From Treponema bryantii (GTDB taxonomy: Bacteria; Spirochaetota; Spirochaetia; Treponematales; Treponemataceae), in the NCBI RefSeq assembly GCF_900113965.1, contig NZ_FORI01000014.1, positions 1-46,781 of the forward strand: 46,781 nucleotides of DNA, in the 5' to 3' direction. Of the stretch, positions 34,763 through 42,971 are shown piece by piece. Within the stretch, counting starts at the first letter, position 1; every line of letters starts with the position of its first letter. A program made the translations under genes and the position numbers. The notes under the pieces were generated by a model. The model searched no databases and was not told where the DNA came from. It saw only the letters and a program-made list of their open reading frames with translations.

Positions 34763-35245
34763 ATGTTTAAGAATTATCTCTGGATTTTTTTGATTTCAAT
34801 GGTGCCGCTGATTGAGCTTCGTGGAGCCATTCCGGTTTCGCAGGCAATGCAGCTTCCGATTATTCCTTCATATATCGTCTGTATAATCGGTAATATGATT
34901 CCGGTTCCAATTATCTATCTTTTTGCACGTAAGTTTCTGGAGTGGGGACAGGATAAAAAAGTTATCGGCGGAATTTGCCGTTTCTTTCTTGTAAAGGGAA
35001 CTGCTGCCGGTGAAAAAATGCAGTCAAAGGCTGGTCGCGGAATCTTTTTAGCACTTCTGCTTTTTGTTGGAATCCCTTTGCCGGGAACAGGTGCGTGGAC
35101 AGGAACACTTGCCGCAAGCCTTCTGGATATGCGTTTCCGTGATACAGTAATTGCAGTTATGCTCGGAGTTTTGCTTGCCGGCCTTATCATGATGGCAGGA
35201 AGCCTCGGTTTATTTACAGCACTCTTTGCCGCTTTAGGAAAATAA
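34763..35245 (+). CDS. Small multidrug-export family membrane protein (COG2426)
   Basis: A 160-residue protein with about four to five membrane segments and the family blocks MVPLIELRGAIPVSQAM, NMIPVPIIYLF and GIPLPGTGAWTGTLAASLLDMR. It belongs to the putative small multidrug export family (PF06695); true substrates are unknown. A GTG at 34739 would add eight residues, but the -10 TATAAT at 34750-34755 lies downstream of it, so ATG 34763 is preferred; no SD is present. The AEC transporter gene begins 2 bp after its stop, so the two are co-transcribed. Confidence 0.82.
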   Translation: MFKNYLWIFLISMVPLIELRGAIPVSQAMQLPIIPSYIVCIIGNMIPVPIIYLFARKFLEWGQDKKVIGGICRFFLVKGTAAGEKMQSKAGRGIFLALLLFVGIPLPGTGAWTGTLAASLLDMRFRDTVIAVMLGVLLAGLIMMAGSLGLFTALFAALGK

Positions 35246-35246
35246 T

Positions 35247-36164
35247 ATGTACATTCTTGTTATGAAACAATTAATCACTATGGCACTGATTGCACTTAGT
35301 GGTTTTATCTTTGCAAAGATTTTTAAGGTTGAAGAATCTCAGCAGAAATTTTTGAGCAAGCTTTTGCTTTACTTCATCAACCCATTCATGGTCGTTAAAT
35401 CATTTAATCTTGAGTTTGATGCGGATAAGCTTGCACAGCTTGGTTTTGTTTTTGTGATTGCCCTGATTCTTCATGGCGTGATGATTCTGCTCGGATATTT
35501 TTCAAGCAAAGAACAGGTAGACAGACTTTCGGTTTGTTTTACAAACTGCGGCTTCATCGGTATACCTTTGATTCGCGGCGTGTTTGGAGATATCGGTGTT
35601 TTTTATTTGATGGGCTATCTTGTTGTCTTTAATATTCTGATCTGGACTTATGGCTTTTATATTATGAGCGGTTCAATCAATCTGAAAAAGATTATTACAA
35701 ATCCGAATATTGTTGCAGTAATTCTTGGTGTTGCAATTTTCTGCAGTCCATGGACTCTGCCGGAATTTATTGCCCGCCCAGTTACAATGATTGGTGATTT
35801 GAATACTGCAGTAAGTATGATTCTGATTGGTATTCTTCTTGCAAACTTTAAGCCAGCAGACGGAAAAAAATATGCACTCAAAATTGTTAAGGTAAGTCTC
35901 TTGCGTCACGTTGCCTGTGCTGTTTTGAATATTGGAATTTTGTATGTTGTCTGGAAACTCTTCCCGAATGTACCGGACTGCCGTATTCTTCTTTTTGTAG
36001 CTTTGATTTGTTCAATGTGTCCTGCTGCAACAACTATTCCGGGCTTTGCAGTTTTGTTTAATCGTGATGAAACTTATGCCAGTCTTATAATTTCTTTTAC
36101 AAGTATTCTGTGCATTTTCTTTTTACCAAGCTTTGTTGCTCTTGCAGAACTTATAATAAAATAA
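35247..36164 (+). CDS. AEC-family (auxin efflux carrier-like) transporter
   Basis: A 305-residue membrane protein with about ten TM segments: FAKIFKVEESQQKFLSKLLLYFINPFMVVKSF near the start, TNCGFIGIPLIRGVFG in the middle (the conserved Asn-Cys-Gly-Phe-Ile-Gly-Ile-Pro block) and a C-terminal repeat with CPAATTIPGFAVLFNRD. Bacterial members export or import small acids such as malate. AGGA lies 9 bp before ATG 35247; an ATG five codons later is the alternative. Second gene of the 34763 operon. Confidence 0.88.
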   Translation: MYILVMKQLITMALIALSGFIFAKIFKVEESQQKFLSKLLLYFINPFMVVKSFNLEFDADKLAQLGFVFVIALILHGVMILLGYFSSKEQVDRLSVCFTNCGFIGIPLIRGVFGDIGVFYLMGYLVVFNILIWTYGFYIMSGSINLKKIITNPNIVAVILGVAIFCSPWTLPEFIARPVTMIGDLNTAVSMILIGILLANFKPADGKKYALKIVKVSLLRHVACAVLNIGILYVVWKLFPNVPDCRILLFVALICSMCPAATTIPGFAVLFNRDETYASLIISFTSILCIFFLPSFVALAELIIK

Positions 36165-36171
36165 CTTTTGA

Positions 36172-36180
36172 TGTTATAAT
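36172..36180 (+). promoter_or_regulatory. Extended -10 of the radical SAM gene, leaderless type
   Basis: TGTTATAAT (TGn plus TATAAT 36175-36180) ends 6 nt before ATG 36187; no SD. No convincing -35, as allowed for extended -10 promoters. Confidence 0.5.
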
Positions 36181-36186
36181 AAAGCT

Positions 36187-38478
36187 ATGAACGTTTTCAC
36201 CATTATTCCGCCGCTTGTACAGTTGAATGCTCCATATCCGTCTGGCGCATATCTTACTTCATTTTTTAAGAAGGAAGGTCATGACGCACACTGGGCAGAT
36301 TTAAGTATTGAACTTTTCTATGAGATTTTCAGCCGCAGCGGACTGGAAAAACTTTTTTCTCTCTCAGAACAGAGTGCACTTACGATGGCAGACAAGGCAG
36401 AGAAAAATGGTGATGACAATACTGCATTTAATATCCGCCGTTATATCAGCCAGAAAGAAATCTGGATTGAATGGATTGATTTTATAACTGCCGTATTGAG
36501 CGGTGGCGGGGCACGCGAAAAGGAACATCAGTTTTTATATTCTCCGTTTGCGCCGCGCGGTCAGCGAATGGAAAACTTTCTGGAGGCACTTGCTCAGGAC
36601 GGCCGTGAGCCTTCTGTTGATGATGTGCGATTTTTGTGTTCTTATGCACTCGCAGATTTAGCAGATTATATTACCGCAGTTTTTGACAAAGAGTTTTCAC
36701 TTATCAGATATGCCGAGGCACTTACAGTTGATGAGCGAACTTTTGCCGAAGTAGAGAAGGGCCTGGATTCGCCGGTGCTCGAACATTTTTATAAACTGGT
36801 ACTATGTCGTCATGCTGAACTTGTTTCAGCATCTGACGAAAAGACTCTTATCTGTATTTCCATTCCATTCGCCGGGACTTTTGTTCCAGCTCTGTATACT
36901 GCCCGCTTTCTGAAATCGCAATATGGGCAGAAGGTTTTTATCTGCATAGGCGGCGGCTTTGTAAATACAGAACTTCGGGATCTGCGAGATGCTTCACTCG
37001 GAAAATACATCGATGCAATTTCTTATGATAGAGGTTATGGTTCATACAAAGCGTTATTTGATTCTATTAAAAATATGGGAACTGAGTCTGCGGTAGTTTC
37101 GACAGGCTCAACCACCGTATTTTGCGAGCCTCTTTACAAACTTCGCATTTTCCAGAACGGTAAAGTAATAGAGCCTGTCTGGACTGATGAAAAATATGAA
37201 AAGTATGAAACCGAAATTACAACTCAAATTATTCCAGATTATTCTGATATTGATTTTTCACGATACCTGCGCATGTGCGATGATAAAAACGCAATGCACA
37301 GAATCTGGACAGATGGTTCTTGGATAAAGGCTTATCTTGCGCATGGCTGCTACTGGCACCGCTGTGCCTTCTGTGATACTCAGCTGGATTATGTCTGTGC
37401 CTACCGACCGGTAGTTGTAGAAAAACTTTATGAAGGCCTTTTAAAAACTGCCCGCGAAAAAAATGTCTACGGAATTCATTTCGTAGATGAAGCAATGCCA
37501 CCGGTTGCATTAAAACGGTTTGCTCTTGAAAATGCAAAGCATGGAAATCCGCTTTACTTCTGGGGAAATATCCGTTTTGAAAAAACATTCACAAAAGATT
37601 TTGCAGCTTTCCTGAGCTACTGTGGACTCGGTGGTGTATCTGCCGGTCTTGAAGTTGCTGCCGAAAGCGGACTTGAGAATATCAATAAAGGAACAGACAT
37701 CCGCTCAATCATCCGTGCCTGCGCCGCGCTCAAGGAGGCGGGCGTTCTCGTTCATGCCTATATGATTTATGGTTTCTGGTATGACACTGCGCAGACAATC
37801 CTCGACTCAATGGAAACTCTCCGCCAGTTTTATGCTGCCGGTCTTTTAGACAGCTGCTTCTGGCACAAGTTTGTACTTACAAAAAACTCAACGGTTTACA
37901 CAGAATGGAAAGAGGGGAGGCAGAAAAACTTGCAGCCAATTGAACCGAAGTCAGATAAAAAAGGTGGACTCTTTGCCGGCAATAACATTCACTTTAAGGG
38001 CGAAAATCAGTACGACAAATTTGGTCTTCCTCTGGATACAGCTCTTGATAACTGGATGCACGGAAATAAAATTGAGATGAAGGTTCAAAAGTGGTTTGAT
38101 TTTCAGGTTCCAAAACCAACTGTTTCAGAAAACTTTATAGACAGCTGTATTGAAGAATACGAGCAGATAAATAAAAAACGCATGGCTTCGCTGAATGCTC
38201 AGAATGTGAAAAATGTATGGTGGCTTGGCGGAGCCCCGGTCCGTTGCGGAACGCCGAACTTGGCCGGCACAGGCAATACAGAATACCGCTGGCTCTACCT
38301 GATGGAAGAACAGACCGCCCCGGCAAAGTTTATGGATGTCGAACTTCTTCTCGCACTCCGCCCGGAAGCTTCAGACGAAGCCCGAACTGCCGCGTTAAAT
38401 AAAATAACCGCGACCCCGGAAGCAATCTCAAATCTGAAAAAACTCCTCGGCCGCGGCCTTGTATTATTAGATTTCTAA
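36187..38478 (+). CDS. B12-binding-type radical SAM protein carrying two in-frame palindromic repeats
   Basis: A 763-residue protein. The N-terminal part (TIIPPLVQLNAPYPSGAYLTSFFKKEGHDAHWADLS) is the start of a B12-binding-like domain, resumed at CISIPFAGTFVPALYTARFLK and FICIGGGFVNTEL. The radical SAM domain has Cys388, Cys393 and Cys396 (CYWHRCAFC), a C-x4-C-x2-C spacing instead of the usual C-x3-C-x2-C, followed by YGIHFVDEAMPP and GLGGVSAGLEVAAESGL. The reaction is unknown. Residues about 207-217 (RHAELVSASDE) and 302-311 (VVSTGSTTV) are encoded by palindromic repeats of families 1 and 2 in frame. No SD. Confidence 0.82.
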   Translation: MNVFTIIPPLVQLNAPYPSGAYLTSFFKKEGHDAHWADLSIELFYEIFSRSGLEKLFSLSEQSALTMADKAEKNGDDNTAFNIRRYISQKEIWIEWIDFITAVLSGGGAREKEHQFLYSPFAPRGQRMENFLEALAQDGREPSVDDVRFLCSYALADLADYITAVFDKEFSLIRYAEALTVDERTFAEVEKGLDSPVLEHFYKLVLCRHAELVSASDEKTLICISIPFAGTFVPALYTARFLKSQYGQKVFICIGGGFVNTELRDLRDASLGKYIDAISYDRGYGSYKALFDSIKNMGTESAVVSTGSTTVFCEPLYKLRIFQNGKVIEPVWTDEKYEKYETEITTQIIPDYSDIDFSRYLRMCDDKNAMHRIWTDGSWIKAYLAHGCYWHRCAFCDTQLDYVCAYRPVVVEKLYEGLLKTAREKNVYGIHFVDEAMPPVALKRFALENAKHGNPLYFWGNIRFEKTFTKDFAAFLSYCGLGGVSAGLEVAAESGLENINKGTDIRSIIRACAALKEAGVLVHAYMIYGFWYDTAQTILDSMETLRQFYAAGLLDSCFWHKFVLTKNSTVYTEWKEGRQKNLQPIEPKSDKKGGLFAGNNIHFKGENQYDKFGLPLDTALDNWMHGNKIEMKVQKWFDFQVPKPTVSENFIDSCIEEYEQINKKRMASLNAQNVKNVWWLGGAPVRCGTPNLAGTGNTEYRWLYLMEEQTAPAKFMDVELLLALRPEASDEARTAALNKITATPEAISNLKKLLGRGLVLLDF
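36808..36838. repeat. Palindromic repeat family 1 inside the radical SAM gene
   Basis: CGTCATGCTGAACTTG then TTTCAGCATCTGACG; encodes RHAELVSASDE in frame, between the two halves of the B12-binding-like domain. Confidence 0.9.
37091..37118. repeat. Palindromic repeat family 2 inside the radical SAM gene
   Basis: CGGTAGTTTCGACAGG then CTCAACCACCG; encodes VVSTGSTTV in frame, in the linker between the B12-binding-like and radical SAM domains. Confidence 0.88.
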
Positions 38479-38486
38479 AAAATATA

Positions 38487-38549
38487 GTCATGCTGAACTT
38501 GTTTCAGCATCTAATCTTTTTATAGATCCCGAAACAAGTTCGGGATGAC
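38487..38549. repeat. Tail-to-tail pair of family-1 palindromic repeats
   Basis: GTCATGCTGAACTTG...GCATCT and, inverted, AGATCCCGAAACAAG...GGGATGAC, between the convergent radical SAM and murA genes. Same composite layout as 23013-23071. Confidence 0.88.
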
Positions 38550-38557
38550 GTTTCATT

Positions 38558-39841
38558 TTATGAAATCTCAACAGTCTCAATGTGAGCGCCCAGCTTCTTG
38601 AGCTGTCCAACTAAATCTTCGTAACCTCTTTCAATCTGATAAACGTTACTGATTCGGCTTGTTCCGTGTGCACACATTGCAGCGATTACCATTGCCATAC
38701 CGGCACGGATATCAGGAGATACAAGATGGTCTCCATGCAACATGCTTGGTCCGCAGACAACAGCACGGTGCGGGTCACACAAAGTAATTTTTGCACCCAT
38801 AGAAATCAGCTTATCAACAAAGAACATTCGGCTTTCGAACATCTTTTCAAAAATCAAAACTGTACCGTCAACCTGAGTTGCAGTTACAGTCATGATTGAA
38901 GTAAGGTCAGCAGGGAATCCCGGCCAAGGCATATCATCAATTTTAGGAATTGCATTTCCAAGATCATCATTTACCTTAAGGTTCTGTGTGTTTGGAACTG
39001 TAAGTTCATCGCCGTCGATGCTCCAGCTGATTCCAAGCTTTGCAAAGCTGTATTTGAGCGGACGCATTTCTTCAGCGCGTACACCCTTGATTGTAATCTT
39101 TCCTTTTGTTGCGGCAGCCATACCGATGTATGAACCGATTTCAATATAGTCAGGTCCAATGGTAAACTCACAGCCGTGAAGTTTTTTTACACCTGTGATG
39201 CGCAGAATGTTACTTCCGATTCCACTGATTTTTGCACCCATTGCAACGAGCATTTTACAGATGTCCTGAACATGAGGTTCGCTCGCACAGTTCTGAAGAA
39301 TTGTTTCGCCTTCAGAAAGGGCAGCAGCCATAACGGCATTTTCTGTAGCAGTTACTGATGCTTCATCAAGGAAGATGTCTGCACCAACAAGCTTTGTTGC
39401 AGAGAACTCAAATCGTCCGTTTACATGGATGTTTGCACCAAGAGCTTTGAGTGCAAGGAAGTGAGTGTCTACACGGCGGCGACCGATAACGTCACCACCA
39501 GGAGGAGTCATTTCACATTTTCCTTTGCTTGCAAGAAGAGGTCCTGCAAAAACGATTGAACCGCGAACCTTTTTTGTAAGGTCGCTTGGAAGTTCTGTTG
39601 TTTTGATTTTATCGCACTGGATTTTCCAGTTGTGTTTGCTCAGCTTTTCAACTTTTGCACCAAGAGATTTCAGAATCTCAAACATTACGTTTGTGTCCTG
39701 AATCTCCGGGATATTGTGAAGGATAACCGGCTCATCTGTCATAAGAGTTGCCGCAATACATGGCAAGGCTGCGTTTTTGTTTCCGCTTGCTGTAACTGTT
39801 CCCTGAATCGGATATCCACCCTCAATTACATATTCGTGCAT
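38558..39841 (-). CDS. murA: UDP-GlcNAc 1-carboxyvinyltransferase with Asp at the Cys position
   Basis: A 427-residue cytoplasmic enzyme for the first committed step of peptidoglycan synthesis (PEP transfer to UDP-GlcNAc). NKNAALPC at 21-28 contains the catalytic Lys22, RGSIVFAGPLLA and PGGDVIGRRRVDTHF are clear. The residue normally Cys115 in E. coli is Asp117 here (PGGD), as in Mycobacterium, Chlamydia and, as I recall, Borrelia; such enzymes are intrinsically insensitive to fosfomycin. The ATG overlaps the pepT stop by one base (TAATG), so the two are translationally coupled. A family-1 repeat pair follows the stop. Confidence 0.95.
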   Translation of the reverse strand: MHEYVIEGGYPIQGTVTASGNKNAALPCIAATLMTDEPVILHNIPEIQDTNVMFEILKSLGAKVEKLSKHNWKIQCDKIKTTELPSDLTKKVRGSIVFAGPLLASKGKCEMTPPGGDVIGRRRVDTHFLALKALGANIHVNGRFEFSATKLVGADIFLDEASVTATENAVMAAALSEGETILQNCASEPHVQDICKMLVAMGAKISGIGSNILRITGVKKLHGCEFTIGPDYIEIGSYIGMAAATKGKITIKGVRAEEMRPLKYSFAKLGISWSIDGDELTVPNTQNLKVNDDLGNAIPKIDDMPWPGFPADLTSIMTVTATQVDGTVLIFEKMFESRMFFVDKLISMGAKITLCDPHRAVVCGPSMLHGDHLVSPDIRAGMAMVIAAMCAHGTSRISNVYQIERGYEDLVGQLKKLGAHIETVEIS

Positions 39842-41070
39842 TATTTCACCTTTTGTGTTAATAAGTTAATTAATACATCGGCAGCTTTTGCACACTGGTT
39901 TAGAGAAAGCCATTCATTTCTTGAATGGAATTCATGAGCTCCAGTAAAGATATTTGGGGTAGGAATTCCAAGTTCTGTAAGACGAGAACCGTCAGTTCCT
40001 CCACGAATTGGTTGTTTGATTACTTTTACACCGGCATCTGCGTAGGCTTTTTCCAGGCGTTCCAGAATTTCCGGATGCTCGTCGAGCTTTGCCTTCATAT
40101 TCAGATACTGCTGTTTGAATTCAACTTCATAACTGCCACCGAATTTTGCAATAACTTTTTCAGCAGCAGCCTTGATGATTTTCTTTTCATTTTCGATTTC
40201 GTCTGTATTGAAAGAACGAAGCAGCATTTCTACGTTTGAGCTTTCAATAGTTCCGTTGATTTCCATAGGAGCAATAAAGCCTTCAAAGCCTTCTGTTGTT
40301 TCAGGTGCCATATCATGAGGAAGGGCAGCAGCAAATTCTCCGGCAAGAGTTACAGCGTTAATCATACCATCAGCCTTTCCGCTTCCAGTATGACAGGCTT
40401 TTCCTGTAAAGCGCACATTTGCGGCCCAGGCATTAAAGCATTCAGATTCAAGTTCGCCTTCATCTCCACCATCAACAGTAACTGCAAAATCAGCCTTAAG
40501 AATATTGAGAGGAACTTTATCCATTCCGTGACCTGTTTCTTCATCCGGAGAGAACATTACTTCAATCGGACCATGCTGAAGGCCTTCTTCCTCATAATGA
40601 TTCATAAGATATTCAACAGCAGCCATAATTGCAGCAACACCGGCCTTGTCATCAGCGCCAAGAAGAGTAGTTCCATCAGATTTTACGATTGTATCATCCT
40701 GACCAGTTGGAGATTCTGATGCAGAGAGCATAGAGATTACTGGCTTTACGTTTTCGCCGGTAACTTCATCTACAGTATCCATATGAGCCATCAAAAGGAT
40801 GGTAGGATACTTTTTACGCTCTTCAGGTTCAACAATATTCGAGTCAATTTTTGCAACAACGTAACAGTTGTCTGTAAGATAAACATTGCGGGTTCCAAGA
40901 TTACGGAGTTCCTTTACAAGAATCTTAGCGATGTCCCACTGACGTTCAGTTGAAGGGAACACACCTGCGTCTGCGGCTTTTCCGTCACTTTCTGACCAGA
41001 TTTTCACATATCTGCAGAAACGGTCCAATAATTTATTTTCTTCTTCTTTATTATTGTAAATGTAATTCAT
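39841..41070 (-). CDS. pepT: Peptidase T (tripeptide aminopeptidase)
   Basis: A 409-residue M20B metallopeptidase that removes the N-terminal residue of tripeptides in the cytoplasm. Two-zinc site residues: His96 and Asp98 (AHMDTV), Asp140 (GADDKAG), Glu177/Glu178 (SPDEETGHG), Asp200 (DGGDEG) and the C-terminal His in GAHEFHSRNEWL; RGGTDGSRLTELGIPTPN is also typical. Length matches the family (about 408). It forms an operon with murA, which starts on its last base. TATAAT (41080-41085, minus) lies 9 nt before the ATG and there is no SD, so a leaderless mRNA is likely. Confidence 0.95.
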   Translation of the reverse strand: MNYIYNNKEEENKLLDRFCRYVKIWSESDGKAADAGVFPSTERQWDIAKILVKELRNLGTRNVYLTDNCYVVAKIDSNIVEPEERKKYPTILLMAHMDTVDEVTGENVKPVISMLSASESPTGQDDTIVKSDGTTLLGADDKAGVAAIMAAVEYLMNHYEEEGLQHGPIEVMFSPDEETGHGMDKVPLNILKADFAVTVDGGDEGELESECFNAWAANVRFTGKACHTGSGKADGMINAVTLAGEFAAALPHDMAPETTEGFEGFIAPMEINGTIESSNVEMLLRSFNTDEIENEKKIIKAAAEKVIAKFGGSYEVEFKQQYLNMKAKLDEHPEILERLEKAYADAGVKVIKQPIRGGTDGSRLTELGIPTPNIFTGAHEFHSRNEWLSLNQCAKAADVLINLLTQKVK

Positions 41071-41079
41071 AGTGATGGA

Positions 41080-41085
41080 ATTATA
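41080..41085 (-). promoter_or_regulatory. -10 box of pepT-murA, leaderless type
   Basis: TATAAT on the minus strand, 9 nt before ATG 41070. No good -35 at 16-18 bp. Confidence 0.45.
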
Positions 41086-41146
41086 ATGATTTTAAGAAAT
41101 AGGTGCTAGTTGTAAGATTTTTATATCTATAATATACAGAAATCTT

Positions 41147-41320
41147 CACCTGAAAATGGGCTCCCGTGGGAAAACACACAGGGCTGCTCGCGAGCTAGTT
41201 TTTTGTGTTAACAATCCTGCGGTTTTTCTTCGAAAAATCCTCGGATTGTTTTCGATGGCTAAGCGCCAAAACTCCTCGAGGCAGCCCTGTATGTTTTCCC
41301 ACTCCGCCCGTTTTCAGGTG
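41147..41320 (+). ncRNA. Structured element A (174 nt), putative RNA
   Basis: Outer stem 41147-41161 with 41306-41320 (15 bp, one G-U). An internal loop (TCCC / TCC) leads to a 22-column stem, 41166-41187 with 41281-41302, with one C-A mismatch. Inside: AGTTTT/AAAACT (41197-41202, 41268-41273), hairpin AACAATCC/GGATTGTT (41210-41217, 41243-41250) capped by TTTTTC-TTC-GAAAAA, and GGC-TAAGC-GCC. Element B at 45707 has the same length and loops, with compensatory changes in the stems. A short frame inside it (41156-41362) is not a gene. It lies between the pepT promoter and the ABC operon promoter. Direction is assumed from the B copy and from U-rich loops; it may also be a DNA-level element. 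Confidence 0.7.
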
Positions 41321-41428
41321 CTTATTTCTGAAAATATTTATATTTCTCCAACGATTTCGTGAAAATAATCATAAAAAAAGTGAATTTTGTTAAAGCAAGA
41401 ACCCAGATGTGATTTATACTTGAATTAT
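41321..41428 (+). promoter_or_regulatory. ABC operon promoter region
   Basis: A/T-rich stretch after element A. TATACT (41415-41420) is the best -10 and sits directly before the two LacI palindromes; the -35 is poor (TTGTTA at 41387-41392 is 22 bp away). Confidence 0.4.
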
Positions 41429-41454
41429 TGGAAACGTTTCCAGAAACGTTTCCA
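41429..41454. promoter_or_regulatory. Tandem LacI-family operators
   Basis: TGGAAACGTTTCCA (41429-41442) is a perfect palindrome with central CG, followed at once by GAAACGTTTCCA (41443-41454), the same site with one base changed. They lie over the expected transcription start of the ABC operon, whose last gene encodes a LacI regulator. Confidence 0.85.
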
Positions 41455-41498
41455 TAACAGAAAACATTTGATTAAAAGTTTTTTGAGGAGGAACTTTA

Positions 41499-42833
41499 AT
41501 GAAAAAACTGATCGTGGGCACATGTGCTCTGCTCGCAGCTGCAATGACAATGAGTGCTGCAGCAAAAAAAGGAACTGTACGTTATTTGAACTTCAAGCCA
41601 GAAGTAGCTGCAGTTTATGAAGAACTTGCCGCAGCTTATGAAAAAGAAACTGGCGTAAAGGTAATCGTTGAAACAGCTGCAAACAACACCTATGAATCTA
41701 CTCTTACAGCAAAAATGGCTACAAAACAGGCTCCTACATTGTTCCAGGTAAACGGACCAGTAGGTTATTCAACATGGAAAGATTACTGTGCTGATCTTAC
41801 AAAGACAGAAATCTATAAGCACCTTTCAGACAAATCACTTGCTATTACAGACAAAGGTAAGGTATACGGCATTCCTTATGTAGTAGAAGGTTACGGAATT
41901 ATCTATAACAAGGCAATTACAGACAAGTATTTTGCACTTTCTTCAAAAGGCACATCATTCAAGAGCATGGACGAAATCAACAACTTTGCTAAACTCAAGG
42001 AACTCTGTGATGATATGCAGGCTCACAAAGCTGAACTCGGAATTAAGGGTGTATTCGCATCTACATCTTTGAAAGCTGGTGAGGACTGGAGATGGCAGAC
42101 ACACCTTGCTAACCTTCCTGTTTACTATGAATTCAAGAACAACAAGATTGATTTGACATCAAATGCAACACATGAAATCAAATTCCAGTATGGAAATAAC
42201 TTCAAGAACATCTTCGATCTTTATACAACAGACTCTGTAATCGACAGAAAGAATGTTGGTGTTAAGACTGTAGATAACTCAATGGCTGAGTTCGCTCTTG
42301 AAGAGTGTGCAATGGTACAGAATGGTAACTGGGCTTGGGGACAGATCGCTGGTGTATCTGGAAACAAGGTAAAGGCTGACAATGTTAAATATCTTCCAAT
42401 CTATACAGGAGTTGCTGGTGAAGAATCACAGGGACTTTGTGTAGGTACAGAAAACTTCTACTGTATCAACAAGAAGGCTTCTAAAGAAGATCAGAAAGCA
42501 ACTGCTGACTTCATCTACTGGCTCTATTCTTCTGCAACAGGAAAGAAATATGTAACAACAAAGCTTGGCTTCATCGCTCCATTCGATACATTTGCTGACA
42601 ACGAAAAGCCAACAGATCCATTGGCTAAGGAAATCCTTCGCTACATGGACAAGAAAGGATCTGTATCTGTAGCTTGGAACTTCACATTGTTCCCATCACA
42701 GACATTCAAAGATAACTTTGGTGCAGATCTTCTTCAGTACTGCCAGGGTTCTAAAGACTGGAACACAGTTTCTTCTAACGTAATCAACAACTGGAAGAAA
42801 GAATGGCAGCTTAAGGAAGCTGAAGATTACTAA
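41499..42833 (+). CDS. Sugar ABC transporter substrate-binding protein
   Basis: A 444-residue family-1 solute-binding protein. Signal peptide MKKLIVGTCALLAAAMTMSAAA (no lipobox, so it is probably free in the periplasm). Mature start KKGTVRYLNFKPEVAAVYEELAAAYEKETGVKV is the MalE-type N-lobe; VYGIPYVVEGYGIIYNK and QNGNWAWGQIAG are typical of sugar binders. SD GAGGAGG lies 8 bp before the ATG. Two permease genes and a LacI regulator follow. A hairpin with U-tract after its stop probably makes it more abundant than the permeases. Specific sugar not readable. Confidence 0.92.
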   Translation: MKKLIVGTCALLAAAMTMSAAAKKGTVRYLNFKPEVAAVYEELAAAYEKETGVKVIVETAANNTYESTLTAKMATKQAPTLFQVNGPVGYSTWKDYCADLTKTEIYKHLSDKSLAITDKGKVYGIPYVVEGYGIIYNKAITDKYFALSSKGTSFKSMDEINNFAKLKELCDDMQAHKAELGIKGVFASTSLKAGEDWRWQTHLANLPVYYEFKNNKIDLTSNATHEIKFQYGNNFKNIFDLYTTDSVIDRKNVGVKTVDNSMAEFALEECAMVQNGNWAWGQIAGVSGNKVKADNVKYLPIYTGVAGEESQGLCVGTENFYCINKKASKEDQKATADFIYWLYSSATGKKYVTTKLGFIAPFDTFADNEKPTDPLAKEILRYMDKKGSVSVAWNFTLFPSQTFKDNFGADLLQYCQGSKDWNTVSSNVINNWKKEWQLKEAEDY

Positions 42834-42880
42834 TCTAGGTTTTTAGTGAACACACAATCTCACAAAAAATAGTTTTTTTT

Positions 42881-42941
42881 AAGGAACCGGCTGCTGAGAA
42901 TACGGCAGACTCTGCAGATAACAGCCGGTTCCTTTTTTTTT
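42881..42941 (+). terminator. Intra-operon terminator/attenuator hairpin
   Basis: AAGGAACCGGCTG (42881-42893) pairs with CAGCCGGTTCCTT (42922-42934), followed by T9. It lies between the binding-protein and permease genes. Such hairpins are known to reduce downstream expression or stabilise the upstream mRNA. Confidence 0.85.
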
Positions 42942-42971
42942 GAACAATTAAAAAGATGAGGAGGTCAAATA

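Noticed and set aside
41156..41362. Short open frame in element A (and its counterpart at 45765-45953 in element B)
   Set aside because: Both frames are produced by the structured element. Substitutions between copies keep base pairing rather than the protein, and there is no SD.
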